A DNA stretch of 64,000 nt from Pedobacter steynii (GTDB lineage: Bacteria > Bacteroidota > Bacteroidia > Sphingobacteriales > Sphingobacteriaceae): contig NZ_FNGY01000002.1 of the NCBI RefSeq assembly GCF_900103665.1, positions 124,001 through 188,000 on the forward strand, given 5' to 3'. Shown here piece after piece: positions 9,808 to 19,400 of this stretch. Under the pieces are notes generated by a model. It saw only the letters and a program-made list of their open reading frames with translations, ran no database searches and was not told the DNA's origin. The translations under genes were made by a program, and so were the position numbers. Positions within the stretch are counted from its first letter, which is position 1, and each line of letters begins with the position of its first letter.

Positions 9808-10449
9808 ATGACTCAAAACAGCATTAGTGATTACATCCATGAATTATTTACTCAGTTTGAGCCGGCATTAAAGGAGAAATTAATCGCACATGTAACCATG
9901 AAAAGCTTCAAAGCAGGGGAGCTCCTGATGCAAACCGGGCAGTATTTCAGGTCCACTGTCCTGATTGTAAAAGGAAGGGTTAAGCTGTACCGGGAGGGAA
10001 CGGATGGCGATGAGTTTTTTATGTATTACCTCGAACCCGGAGATGCCTGTGCGCTTTCTATGATCTGCGCTGCAAAGCAGGAATCGAGTAAAATCATGGG
10101 AAAAGCAATAGACGATAGTACAATTTTAATGGTTCCCATCGCATTGATGGACGAATTAATGAAGTTATATCCCAGCTGGTATTATTTTGTGATGGAAACT
10201 TACCGCTCCAGATTTGAAGAGCTGTTGCTGGTGATTGATAGCATTGCTTTTAATGGATTGGATGAGCGTTTGGGCTTTTATCTTAAAAAACAGGGAGAAC
10301 ACCTGAATGCGAAACAACTGAATTTAACCCATCAGGAAATTGCTACTGACCTGAATTCTTCAAGAGAAGTCATCTCCAGGTTACTGAAAAAGATGGAACA
10401 AAGAGGAGAAATCCGCCTGTATAGAAACTATATAGAATTGTTAAACTAA
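9808..10449 (+). CDS. Crp/Fnr-family regulator of the adjacent sulfur genes
   Basis: 213 aa. The cyclic-nucleotide-binding-fold N-terminus (AGELLMQTGQYFRSTVLIVKG) leads through a dimerisation helix to a C-terminal winged helix (LTHQEIATDLNSSREVISRLLKKMEQRGEI). There is no N-terminal Fnr-type iron-sulfur Cys cluster. Two cysteines, Cys81 and Cys87, lie close together (GDACALSMICAAK) and are candidate thiol or persulfide sensors. Immediately downstream are sulfur-handling genes, and GTGA-N6-TCAC sites precede both transcription units of that cluster, so it probably activates them. Family sure; effector inferred. Confidence 0.9.
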   Translation: MTQNSISDYIHELFTQFEPALKEKLIAHVTMKSFKAGELLMQTGQYFRSTVLIVKGRVKLYREGTDGDEFFMYYLEPGDACALSMICAAKQESSKIMGKAIDDSTILMVPIALMDELMKLYPSWYYFVMETYRSRFEELLLVIDSIAFNGLDERLGFYLKKQGEHLNAKQLNLTHQEIATDLNSSREVISRLLKKMEQRGEIRLYRNYIELLN

Positions 10450-10454
10450 CGGCC

Positions 10455-10499
10455 GGTGACAAAAGTCACCTGATGTCAGCGGAAGAATCTACATATTTG
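10455..10499 (+). promoter_or_regulatory. Crp/Fnr operator plus -7 box before the sulfur operon
   Basis: Perfect palindrome GGTGACAAAAGTCACC at 10455-10470 (GTGA-N6-TCAC), followed by CATATTTG at 10492-10499, a one-mismatch TAnnTTTG box. The operator centre lies 36.5 bp from the last G of the box, which places it near -41.5 from the likely start site, the class II activator position. The same geometry recurs at 12315-12359. Confidence 0.7.
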
Positions 10500-10523
10500 T
10501 CCTAAGCTTATTATTTATTATTT

Positions 10524-11315
10524 ATGGAAGTTGTTGCATACCTGGCCTCGGCGTTGATTGGTATTTCTTTGGGATTAGTTGGAGGGGGCGGGTCGATTCT
10601 GACCGTTCCTGTGCTGGTTTATCTTTTTGGAATTCCTCCTTTGCTGTCTACCTCTTACTCTTTATTCATCGTAGGATGTACAAGCTTGGTTGGTGCATGG
10701 CAGAATTATAGAAATGGCCTGGTACAGGTGAAAACGGCTTTTCTATTCGGGATCAGCTCGGTCAGCACGGTATGGCTGACGAGGAAATTCCTGATTCCTG
10801 CAATCCCTCAGCACATTGCAACATTCGACCACTTTGAGCTAACGGAAAGAATGCTGATGATGGTATTGTTTGCCATTTTGATGCTGACAGCAGCGATAGC
10901 CATGATCAGGAATGGCAAAGCCGAGGAGCCCTGTGAAAAAGCAGAAGAAAAGCTGAACTTGCCTAAGTTGCTGTTTTACGGTGTAGGAATCGGTTTAACC
11001 ACCGGGTTATTGGGTGCCGGAGGCGGATTCCTGCTGATCCCAACTTTAGTGGTGCTCGTGGGCCTTCCGATGAAAGAAGCAATTGGTACTTCTCTTTTTA
11101 TCATTGCACTCAACTCTTTAATTGGCTTTTCGGGCGACTTTGGCCATTTCGAGATCGACTGGTTCTTTTTGCTAAAGATTACCGCCATCGCAGTGACAGG
11201 CATTTTTGTAGGAAGTAAAATGAGTGCGAAAGTAGATAGTAAAAAGTTAAAAACCGGCTTTGGCTGGTTTGTATTATTAATGGGGACCTATATCCTCTTA
11301 AAAGAAATTCTTTAA
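10524..11315 (+). CDS. TSUP-family (TauE/SafE) sulfite or organosulfur exporter
   Basis: 263 aa integral membrane protein, about eight hydrophobic segments in two homologous halves. Each half opens with a glycine-rich loop (IGISLGLVGGGGSILTVPVL near the N-terminus, GLTTGLLGAGGGFLLIPTLVV in the middle). These are the TSUP signatures; members export sulfite, sulfoacetate or other anionic sulfur compounds. It is the first gene of a unit with two YeeE/YedE halves and a persulfide dioxygenase. Export of sulfite or thiosulfate made by that enzyme is a reasonable inference. The next gene begins 4 bp after its stop. Confidence 0.9.
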   Translation: MEVVAYLASALIGISLGLVGGGGSILTVPVLVYLFGIPPLLSTSYSLFIVGCTSLVGAWQNYRNGLVQVKTAFLFGISSVSTVWLTRKFLIPAIPQHIATFDHFELTERMLMMVLFAILMLTAAIAMIRNGKAEEPCEKAEEKLNLPKLLFYGVGIGLTTGLLGAGGGFLLIPTLVVLVGLPMKEAIGTSLFIIALNSLIGFSGDFGHFEIDWFFLLKITAIAVTGIFVGSKMSAKVDSKKLKTGFGWFVLLMGTYILLKEIL

Positions 11316-11319
11316 CATT

Positions 11320-11877
11320 ATGATAGACTTCATCAGACAACCCTGGCCATGGTATTTCTCTGGCTTTATGATCGTACTGATCATGCTCATGCTGATTTTC
11401 TGGGGAAAATCATTCGGCTTCTCTTCCAATTTAAGGACCATTTGCAGTATGACAGGTGCGGGAAAGAAAGTGAAATTCTTTGATTTCAACTGGAAGGCAC
11501 AACAGTGGAACCTGTTGTTTTTATTGGGTTCCATTATTGGGGGCTGGATTTCGGCCCAGTTTCTGAGCAATCCAAATGATTTGCAATTGTCGGCAAGCAC
11601 GGTGGCAGATCTGAATGGCCTTGGCATCCATTTTAATGGCGCACTGAATCCGGATGAATTGTTTTCCCTTTCTGCATTGTCCAACCCTAAGACCTGGTTG
11701 CTATTGTTGTCGGGCGGAATTCTGGTTGGATTCGGTTCGAGATATGCAGGCGGTTGTACTTCCGGACATGCGATTTCCGGCTTGTCGAACTTACAGCTTC
11801 CTTCTTTAGTTGCCGTAATTGGCTTTTTTATTGGCGGATTGCTCATGACCTGGCTGATCCTTCCTATTATCCTGTAA
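11320..11877 (+). CDS. YeeE/YedE-family sulfur transporter, N-terminal half protein
   Basis: 185 aa membrane protein with helices at about 12-30, 60-80, 120-140 and 155-180. The conserved cysteine loop GSRYAGGCTSGHAISG is the signature of the YeeE/YedE (thiosulfate or sulfur-compound transporter) family. In Bacteroidota the transporter is split into two genes; the partner half follows at 11895. Both halves lie between the TSUP gene and the persulfide dioxygenase, so uptake of thiosulfate or (poly)sulfide is the likely role. It begins 4 bp after the TSUP stop, consistent with translational coupling. Confidence 0.88.
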   Translation: MIDFIRQPWPWYFSGFMIVLIMLMLIFWGKSFGFSSNLRTICSMTGAGKKVKFFDFNWKAQQWNLLFLLGSIIGGWISAQFLSNPNDLQLSASTVADLNGLGIHFNGALNPDELFSLSALSNPKTWLLLLSGGILVGFGSRYAGGCTSGHAISGLSNLQLPSLVAVIGFFIGGLLMTWLILPIIL

Positions 11878-11894
11878 CCTTAAATCTACAGCAC

Positions 11895-12308
11895 ATGAAA
11901 TCAATAAAATATATCCTTGCCGGAATCCTCTTTGGCATCGTCATGATCAAATCGGAAGCGGTATCCTGGTTCCGGATCTACGAAATGTTCCGGTTCCAGT
12001 CCTTTCAAATGTATGGCATCATCGGAACAGCAGTTGTTCTGGGCGCGATATCAGTATTTCTGATTAAAAAAATGAAATGGAAAGACGCCTCACATCTTCC
12101 GATTGTATTCAAAGATAAAGAACGGCCTTATACTAAATACCTGATCGGAGGAACGATCTTTGGCTTGGGCTGGGCTTTAACAGGCGCCTGCCCGGGACCG
12201 ATGTTTGTGAACCTGGGCTATGGTTACCTGACGATGGCGATCGTTATTATAGGTGCATTATTGGGAACCTATCTATATGGACTGATCAAAGATAAATTGC
12301 CTCATTAA
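11895..12308 (+). CDS. YeeE/YedE-family sulfur transporter, second half (DUF6691)
   Basis: 137 aa from the ATG at 11895, chosen because MKSIKYILAGILFGIVMIKSE is the usual opening of this family; the frame is also open further upstream, within the previous gene. Four hydrophobic segments surround the conserved GLGWALTGACPGPMF loop, whose Cys pairs functionally with the Cys loop of the first half. The gap to the preceding stop is 17 bp. It is the last gene of the first transcription unit; a second promoter and operator follow before the dioxygenase. Confidence 0.88.
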   Translation: MKSIKYILAGILFGIVMIKSEAVSWFRIYEMFRFQSFQMYGIIGTAVVLGAISVFLIKKMKWKDASHLPIVFKDKERPYTKYLIGGTIFGLGWALTGACPGPMFVNLGYGYLTMAIVIIGALLGTYLYGLIKDKLPH

Positions 12309-12314
12309 AGAATG

Positions 12315-12359
12315 TGTGACTTTCATCACTAAAAAAGTAGTCCATAATGCCCAGATTTG
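12315..12359 (+). promoter_or_regulatory. Second Crp/Fnr operator plus -7 box, before the persulfide dioxygenase gene
   Basis: TGTGACTTTCATCACT at 12315-12330 (GTGA-N6-TCAC) and CAGATTTG at 12352-12359. The spacing from operator centre to the end of the box is 36.5 bp, identical to the site at 10455-10499. The inferred start site near 12364 excludes the in-frame ATG at 12347 as the initiator of the downstream gene. Confidence 0.7.
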
Positions 12360-12394
12360 TGCTGACAAAGGGTTTTACGTTAAAAACAATAAAG

Positions 12395-13750
12395 ATGATT
12401 ATAGAACAATTTAAAGATGAATTTTTAGCCCATTACAGCTATGCAATAGTCAGCGAATGTGAACAAAAGATCATACTGATCGATCCTTCCCGTAATCCGG
12501 AACCTTATTATGAGTTTGCAAAGAAATTTGAAGCAGAGATCATCGGTGTAATAGAAACGCATCCTCATGCTGATTTTGTGAGCAGTCATTTGCAGATTCA
12601 TCAGGATACAGGAGCAACGATATATGCACATAGTTTAACAGGCGTAGCTTATCCTTTTACACCTTTTGATGAAGGTGATGAGATCAGTTTCGGTAAAATA
12701 AAATTGAAAAGCCTGCATACCCCGGGGCATTCTCCGGACAGCATTTCCATTGTATTGGAACATGATGGCCGCGATAAAGCGGTGTTCACGGGAGACACCT
12801 TGTTTATCGGGGATTGTGGCAGACCTGATTTAAGAGAGTCGGTAGGTAACCTGCAGGCAAAAAGAGAAGAGCTGGCCAGGAAAATGTACCATTCGCTGAG
12901 AGATAAGATGATGAAATTAGCGGATGAGGTATTGGTGTATCCGGCACATGGTTCCGGAACCTTATGTGGTAAAGCATTGAGTACTGCGAACTCAAGCACG
13001 ATAGGAGCTGAGAAGCTGAGCAACTGGTCTTTGCAGGAAATGACAGAAGATGACTTTGTAAAGGAGCTCATCGCTGATCAGCCATTCATTCCTAAATATT
13101 TTGGCTTTGATGTAGACCTTAACCGTAAAGGTGCAGCTGCGTTTAGCCCCCAAATGGAAAAAGTGAAGGTTTTAAATAATCTTGATGCTGAAGTGCTTGA
13201 TGCGGATGTTTTAGTGGTAGATGCCCGTCCGGAAAACATTTTTAAAGAAGGACATTTACCGGGAGCGGTCAACATTGTGTATGGCAAGAAGTTTGAAACC
13301 TGGCTGGGAAGTATTGTCAGACCAAGGGAGAAATTTTACCTGACGGCTGCCGATCAGGAACAATTAGCGGAACTGATCCGGAGAACAGCAAGTATCGGCT
13401 ATGAAGATTTCATCGAAGCAGCATTTGTAACCTATACGGGAGATGTGATCATGCCGGTAATGCCTTTGGAATATTTTATCAGTAATCCTGAAGCGTTCAC
13501 GGTCATTGACGTCAGAAATGAAAATGAGGTTAAAAAGAAAACCATTTTCAGCGATTCGCTGAACATCCCGCTCGGGGAACTCAGGGAGCGCATCAAAGAA
13601 GTTCCTGCAGGAAAGCCGGTTGTGGTACACTGTGCAGGAGGAAGCCGGAGTGCCGCAGGAAGTAGTATTATTGCTGCTGAACTGGGTGCGGAAATTCCGG
13701 TATATGATTTAGGAGGAGCTGTCCGCGATTTTAGTTCAGCAGAAAAATAG
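12395..13750 (+). CDS. CstB-like persulfide dioxygenase-rhodanese fusion
   Basis: 451 aa from the ATG at 12395 (MIIEQFKDE); an upstream in-frame ATG at 12347 lies before the inferred promoter start. The N-terminal MBL domain (1-200) has THPHAD (His56, His58, Asp60), TPGHS (His112), GDTLF (Asp134) and YPAHG (His185), as in ETHE1-type non-haem iron persulfide dioxygenases. A middle rhodanese (about 255-345) has DARPENIFKEGHLPGA but no active cysteine. The C-terminal rhodanese (about 360-451) has HCAGGSRS with catalytic Cys413. This three-part order matches CstB, which converts persulfides to thiosulfate. No sulfide:quinone reductase or CstA is adjacent. Confidence 0.88.
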   Translation: MIIEQFKDEFLAHYSYAIVSECEQKIILIDPSRNPEPYYEFAKKFEAEIIGVIETHPHADFVSSHLQIHQDTGATIYAHSLTGVAYPFTPFDEGDEISFGKIKLKSLHTPGHSPDSISIVLEHDGRDKAVFTGDTLFIGDCGRPDLRESVGNLQAKREELARKMYHSLRDKMMKLADEVLVYPAHGSGTLCGKALSTANSSTIGAEKLSNWSLQEMTEDDFVKELIADQPFIPKYFGFDVDLNRKGAAAFSPQMEKVKVLNNLDAEVLDADVLVVDARPENIFKEGHLPGAVNIVYGKKFETWLGSIVRPREKFYLTAADQEQLAELIRRTASIGYEDFIEAAFVTYTGDVIMPVMPLEYFISNPEAFTVIDVRNENEVKKKTIFSDSLNIPLGELRERIKEVPAGKPVVVHCAGGSRSAAGSSIIAAELGAEIPVYDLGGAVRDFSSAEK

Positions 13751-13769
13751 CATTTATCAAGAGCAGACC

Positions 13770-14282
13770 ATGGCAGTTCCCCAAAATAAAGAAGAACTTT
13801 TAAGCGCGATCCGGACAAACTATCAGAAGTTAAAAGGAGATCTGGTTAGCATCTCAGAAGATCAGGCACAAGTGCCCGAACTGGAGGGGCATGCGAAAGG
13901 TACCAAAATGACGGTGGTCAACTTGCTGTCGTACCTTTGCGGATGGGCAGAGCTGGTCTTGAAATGGCAGGAACGAAAGGAGCTTGGTTTGCCGGTAGAT
14001 TTTCCGGAAAGTGGATATAAATGGAATGAGCTGGGTAAACTGGCGCAGAAATTCTATAAGGATTATGAGGGGGATAGTCTGGAAACGATTAGCGGCAAAC
14101 TGGAAAATGCGGTACAGCGGATTCTGTCTGTAGTGGAGAGGAAAAGCAATGAGGCACTCTATGGTCTGGCCTGGTATGACAAATGGACGATGGGGAGGAT
14201 GATCCAGTTTAACACCTCCTCCCCCTATGTTAATGCCAGAGGACGCATCCGCAAATGGAAAAAGGAAATGAAGCTGATGTGA
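13770..14282 (+). CDS. ClbS/DfsB-family four-helix protein
   Basis: 170 aa, predicted all-helical. The opening MAVPQNKEELLSAI and later segments KMTVVNLLSYLCGWAELVLKW, SGYKWNELGKLAQKFY, and WTMGRMIQFNTSSPYVNARGRIRKW fit the ClbS/DfsB family (DinB-like fold). ClbS itself is the colibactin self-resistance cyclopropane hydrolase; most family members have no known substrate. It follows the dioxygenase by 19 bp and could be read through from it, but a link to sulfur metabolism is not evident. Family call is firm, function open. Confidence 0.8.
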   Translation: MAVPQNKEELLSAIRTNYQKLKGDLVSISEDQAQVPELEGHAKGTKMTVVNLLSYLCGWAELVLKWQERKELGLPVDFPESGYKWNELGKLAQKFYKDYEGDSLETISGKLENAVQRILSVVERKSNEALYGLAWYDKWTMGRMIQFNTSSPYVNARGRIRKWKKEMKLM

Positions 14283-14403
14283 TTAAGGATCAGTGTTTTG
14301 GATTGTTGTTAACAATTTGATTACAATGGTCTTTTAAAGCTTTTACAGAAAATTTAATTAATATTGAGCGGAATCTTCAAAAAATGGGGGCTGATTCCGA
14401 AGT

Positions 14404-14982
14404 ATGACCTTGTACACGACTTTAACCGATCATGATTTAGTTGCATTTCTGAAGGATGGTGACAAAACTGCTTTTACCGAAATTTACAATCGATATAAAG
14501 GCTTATTGTATATCCACGCCTATAACAGGTTGAGAAATCAACAGGAAGCAGACGATGTGGTTCATGAGCTTTTCGCCTCCCTCTGGACCAAAAGAGAAGA
14601 ACTTTTTTTAAAGACACACCTTTCCGGATACCTTTATCAGGCGGTCCGAAACAGGATCATTGATGTCATCTCTCATAAAAAAGTTGAATCGGCGTACATC
14701 GTATCCCTTCAGCATTTTATCGACCATAGCGAAGCAGTTACGGATCACCTGGTGAGAGAAAATGAATTGACTGCCCTGATTGAAAAAGAAATCAGCGCCT
14801 TACCACCCAAGATGAAAGAGGTTTTTGAATTGAGCAGAAAAGCGAACCTCTCCCACAGAGAAATTGCCAGCAAGCTGGAACTGTCCGAAATGACCGTTAA
14901 AAAGCATGTTAACAATGCGTTGAAGATCCTTAGAAGCAAGTTTGGCCTGATCAGCTTTCTGATTTATCTCGGCCATCATTAA
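14404..14982 (+). CDS. ECF RNA polymerase sigma-70 factor of the SusCD cluster
   Basis: 192 aa. Region 2 (ALVAFLKDGD-like opening, FTEIYNRYKGLLYIHAYNRL, QEADDVVHELFASLW) and region 4 (LPPKMKEVFELSRKANLSHREIASKLELSEMTVKKHV) are complete; there is no region 3. This is the Bacteroidota subtype paired with FecR anti-sigma factors and outer-membrane transducer SusC proteins. A FecR gene follows 79 bp downstream, then SusC with an STN domain, so it is expected to transcribe the downstream operon when the receptor signals. The cognate ligand is unknown. Confidence 0.93.
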   Translation: MTLYTTLTDHDLVAFLKDGDKTAFTEIYNRYKGLLYIHAYNRLRNQQEADDVVHELFASLWTKREELFLKTHLSGYLYQAVRNRIIDVISHKKVESAYIVSLQHFIDHSEAVTDHLVRENELTALIEKEISALPPKMKEVFELSRKANLSHREIASKLELSEMTVKKHVNNALKILRSKFGLISFLIYLGHH

Positions 14983-15061
14983 ATTATTGAAAATATTTTC
15001 ATTTTCTTTTACGCCCTAAGCCCGGGCTAGCCGTCTATATCCTAATTAGCGGATAAAGCTC

Positions 15062-16210
15062 ATGGAGGCAAAAGAATTACTAGAGAAATACAGGACGGGA
15101 AATTGTACAGCTGCAGAAAAAGCAATTGTAGAAACGTGGTATCTGAAGTTTGAACAGGAGGAGGGCAATTTGCTTTCCGATACTCAGCTCAGCGATGCAA
15201 CTGACCGCATCTGGAATAGCATGCCGATTCATGAGACAGAGGTCCTGCCTATGAGAAAACGTAGCCTTTGGCCTGCAATTGGGGCCGTCGCCGCAGTTGT
15301 ATTGATGGGGTCTCTGGCTTTGTATTTCTTCAATCCTTCCCGTTTAAATCCGTCAAAAGAACAATTGTCAAAAGTAAATCCGGCAGCACAACCGGTGATT
15401 CTTCCAGGGGGCAATAAAGCGGTACTCACCCTTGCCGATGGCAAACAAATTACGCTTGATGGAGCTGGAAATGGCAAACTTGCAGAACAGCCTGGCATCA
15501 CGATTACCAAAACTAAAGACGGTCAGCTGGTGTATACCGCTTCTTCTTCGGCAGTTGCCGCTAAAGGACCTGCAATGAACATGATCGCGACCCCTAAAGG
15601 GGGACAGTATCAGGTTAACCTGCCGGATGGAACAAAAGTATGGCTTAATGCGGCTTCCTCTCTTCGCTATCCTACGGCATTTACTGCCGGGGTACGTCAG
15701 GTCAGCTTAACGGGAGAAGCGTATTTTGAAGTGGCTAAAGTACGCACTGAAATGCCTTTTAAAGTGTTAACAACGACGCAGACGGTAGAAGTGTTGGGTA
15801 CGCATTTTAACGTCAATTCCTATACGGATGAGCCAGCTATAAAAACAACTTTACTGGAAGGTGCAGTTAAAGTGATGAGCCCCTCAGCAGCTGTAAAAGA
15901 ATTGATCCTGAAACCGGGACAGCAATCGGTATTGCGCGGAGACCGCCTCAATGTAGCGGAAGTGAATGAAGACGAAGTCATCGCCTGGAAAAATGGCATG
16001 TTCAGATTCAGAGATGCAGACCTGCAAACAGTAATGCGGTCTGTTGCCAGATGGTATGATGTACAGGTGAATTATGAAGGTACATTGCCGGTAAGACAAT
16101 TCTCAGGGGAGATCCACCGCAACATCAATTTATCGGAAGTACTGGACATCCTCAGCTTCTTTAAAGTGCATTTCAGAGTAGATGGAAAGACCATCACCGT
16201 CACAAAATAG
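15062..16210 (+). CDS. FecR-type anti-sigma factor
   Basis: 382 aa. A cytoplasmic N-terminus (about 1-65, binding the sigma factor) is followed by one membrane span (WPAIGAVAAVVLMGSLALYF, about 70-90). The periplasmic FecR domain contains NMIATPKGGQYQVNLPDGTKV, VWLNAASSLRYPT, GEAYFEVAK and VLGTHFNVNSY, and the DUF4974-type C-terminus (FRFRDADLQTVMRSVARWYDV, FSGEIHRNINLSEVLDILSF) interacts with the receptor STN domain. Size and order are typical of Bacteroidota anti-sigma factors. It sits between its sigma factor and its SusC transducer. Confidence 0.94.
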   Translation: MEAKELLEKYRTGNCTAAEKAIVETWYLKFEQEEGNLLSDTQLSDATDRIWNSMPIHETEVLPMRKRSLWPAIGAVAAVVLMGSLALYFFNPSRLNPSKEQLSKVNPAAQPVILPGGNKAVLTLADGKQITLDGAGNGKLAEQPGITITKTKDGQLVYTASSSAVAAKGPAMNMIATPKGGQYQVNLPDGTKVWLNAASSLRYPTAFTAGVRQVSLTGEAYFEVAKVRTEMPFKVLTTTQTVEVLGTHFNVNSYTDEPAIKTTLLEGAVKVMSPSAAVKELILKPGQQSVLRGDRLNVAEVNEDEVIAWKNGMFRFRDADLQTVMRSVARWYDVQVNYEGTLPVRQFSGEIHRNINLSEVLDILSFFKVHFRVDGKTITVTK

Positions 16211-16323
16211 ACCAACTTATAAATACCAAACCATACTCACCAAGCAAACAAAAAAAGAAATGGAAAGAAAACTACGAAAAGACTGATCCCAGGTCAGGGT
16301 AATTCAACAAGGCGTGGTGTTTC

Positions 16324-16379
16324 CTGATGGAACCATCAGCCGATAAAAAAACCGCAGAAGTGTTCGAGCACAACTGCGG
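16324..16379 (+). other. Two stem-loops in the leader between fecR and susC
   Basis: CTGATGG/CCATCAG (16324-16330, 16333-16339) has only a 2-nt gap as written and would need to open by one pair. CCGCAGAAGTG...CACAACTGCGG (16352-16379) has a 6-nt loop. Neither has a U run. They lie 90-140 bp before the susC ATG, in a 256-bp gap, and may form a regulatory or stabilising leader. A 9-codon reading frame (MERKLRKD) precedes them at 16260-16286. Confidence 0.4.
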
Positions 16380-16466
16380 AATATCTGAGTTAACCCTTCC
16401 CGGTAAAATCCGGGACAAAACAATCTTGCGAACTATTTACTGTATTAACCCAAACATTACAAAAGT

Positions 16467-19400
16467 ATGAATTTTAATGCTATTACTACAGCTATGTCCA
16501 AGGCATGGCTGCCTCCTAAATTGCTACTTATTATGAAGTTGACTTCCATCTTATTGTTCCTGGCCCTGATGCAGGCCAGTGCAAAAGGATACAGCCAGAT
16601 CAGCCTGAAGGAAAAAAATGCGCCTTTGGAAAGGATTTTGGAATCCATTAAGAAACAAACCGGATATGTCTTTTTTTACGACAATAATGATATCCGCCAG
16701 ACCAGGATTTCTATCGAAGTGAGAAATGCCTCACTGGAATCTGTTTTAAACGAATGTTCAAAGGTACTCCCGCTAACTTTTAAGATCGTTGGCAATAATG
16801 TATTGCTCAGAAGAAAAGAGCTGGAGCCGACAAAATCTGAAGGAAACATCCAGACGATGGTGTTAAAAGGAAAGGTGATCGATGAGACGGGCTTGCCTCT
16901 TCCAGGTGTGAGCATCCAGTTGCATGCGGAAGGTTTTAAACAAAGCACCCAGACAAATTCAGCTGGAGAATATGCTTTTAACCTTTCAAAAGCAGGTAAA
17001 TATCAGCTGACGGCTACATTTATCGGTTATGAAAAACAGATCGCTGTTATTGAGGTTTCAAAAGGAGATGTACTAAAGAACATCACTTTAGTTCCTTCTA
17101 ACCAGGATCTTGCTGAGGTAATGGTCGTTGCTTATGGTACGCAGACTAAAGCGTCCTTTACAGGATCTGCAAAAACACTGAAATCTGATGTTTTGAATGG
17201 AAGCCCAAGGGCGAGTATTCAGGAAACTTTGCAGGGAAATGTAGCGGGTTTGGTTTCTTCAAACGGTTCTGGTCAGCCGGGAGCTGTTCCTAATGTGAGG
17301 ATTCGTGGTATTGGTTCGGTAACTGCCGGAAGTGGTCCGCTATATGTAGTGGATGGAATTCCTTTGGAATCAGGACAGATCAATAGCCTGAACAATTTCG
17401 ATGTGGAAACGGTAACGGTTTTAAAAGATGCTTCTGCAGCTTCCATCTATGGATCAAGAGCGGCAAATGGAGTGATCTTAATTACGACTAAAGCGGGTGC
17501 ATCTGGTAAAACTGTGATTACAGCCTCTGCACAGACAGGTGCAAATAATGTGACGAATATCAAAGGTCATAAACCTTTGAATACTAATGAAATGCTGGAG
17601 CTGCTAAAAGAGGGTTGGACAAATAAACCAAAAGACAATGACCTTGCACTTTATGAGAAGGAATTGAAAGATAATGCGATAGATCCGACCATAAATACAG
17701 ATTGGTTTGATCTGTTGACGAGAACAGGAAACCATACTCAGCTGGACCTTTCTGCAAGTGGTGGTACGGAGAAAACTAAGTTTTATGTTTCCGGAAGTCA
17801 TTATATTGCTAAAGCTGCTTTATTGGGTAGCGAATTTACCAGAAGTACCGGTAACTTAAGACTGAGCAATCAGGCCACAGAAAACCTTTCATTTAATGGT
17901 GGGATTCAAATCAACTATCGCCATACCGAAGGTCAGGCCGATGGGGGAACATTTGGAAACCCTGTTCGTATGTATACCATTTATCAGCCTTGGTTAAGGG
18001 CGTATAATGATGATGGTACTTATGATTTCAGTTATTTTAACCGCTACAATCCGATGGCGCAGGTGCTGGAGAGTTTTGATAAGAGAGATGCTTATGGTAT
18101 GCTGGGTAATTTCCTGGCAAAATATCAGATTATCCCTTCTTTGTCTATCGAAAACCAATCGAACATCAGCTTCGGTTATGATGAACGTCTGGAATATAAT
18201 AAATCTGGTGTGGGTACTTCGCGTACGGACGGAGGAAGAGCAACTTCTTCAACGGCCCGTGCAACGAATTGGGTAAATACCACGATTCTTCGTTTCAGTG
18301 AGACTTTTGGCGAATTCGGCGTTAAAACTTACCTGGGTTATGAGGCACAAAAAGTAGTGAACGTAGGTAATAGTGTAACTAAAAAGAATTTCCTGCCAAA
18401 CACTTATACATTGGACAATGCCTCGATTTTGTCTGATGGAGGATCCTTCGGTACAGACAATACGCTGAATTCGGTGTTCTTAAATGCTTCGGTAGATTAT
18501 CAGTCAAAATATTATTTGAGCGCTTCTGCACGTCGTGATGGTTCTTCCCGCTTTGGCTCTGCAAAGAGATGGGGTAATTTCTGGTCTGTAGGTGCCTCAT
18601 GGAACCTGAGCAGGGAAAACTTTATGGCAGGACAAGAGGTGATTTCTGATTTGCGTTTGAGAACGAGTTATGGGGTGAATGGAAACCAGGATGTTGATAA
18701 TTTTGTTTCCCGCGCTTTATATAGCAGTTCAAGCTATGACAATGCACCTGGTCTGGTTTTCTCTAATTATGGAAATAACCTGCTGACCTGGGAGAAAAAT
18801 AAGCCTTTTAATGTTGCCATGGATTTCGGTGTACTGAACAACAGGCTGACTGGTACTTTCGAGTATTATACACGGGCAACTTCAGAGTTGTTATTGAGGA
18901 GACCAATATCGGCCACAAACGGATTGACAGGTTATATGGATAATATTGGTGCCATGAAGAATACAGGACTGGAACTGGAACTGAACAGCATCAACTTTAA
19001 GCCTGAAAATAATGGTTTCGGATGGACCACCGGTTTCAATATCTCTACCATGAACAACAAGGTGACTAAGTTGGAAAGTCCTATTGTTTCAGGCGTATAC
19101 AACCGCTTTGAAGGTGGTGATTTCTACCAGTTGTATATGGTGGGCTATGCTGGTGTTGATCCTGCTAACGGAGATGCTTTATGGTATACTGATGGTACGA
19201 AAACAAAAACAACGAATGACTATGGTTCTGCTGCTCCCTTCAATCAGGGAAGTGCATTGCCGGATTTCTTTGGTGGTTTAACAAATACGTTTACTTATAA
19301 AGGTTTCTCTTTAAGTTTCCAGCTGAACTTTAATTTCGGAAATAAGGTGTACGACAATTATGGAGCAACGAGTGCTTCTGATGGTTCAGGCGGTTTTGCA

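Noticed and set aside
11298..11846. 182-codon open frame on the minus strand
   Set aside because: Antisense to the YeeE/YedE half gene, proline- and lysine-rich without domain; the plus-strand membrane protein is clearly the real gene.
12347..12394. Longer N-terminus for the persulfide dioxygenase from the ATG at 12347
   Set aside because: This ATG lies between the Crp operator and the -7 box, before the inferred transcription start, and the extra 16 residues are not part of the family N-terminus.
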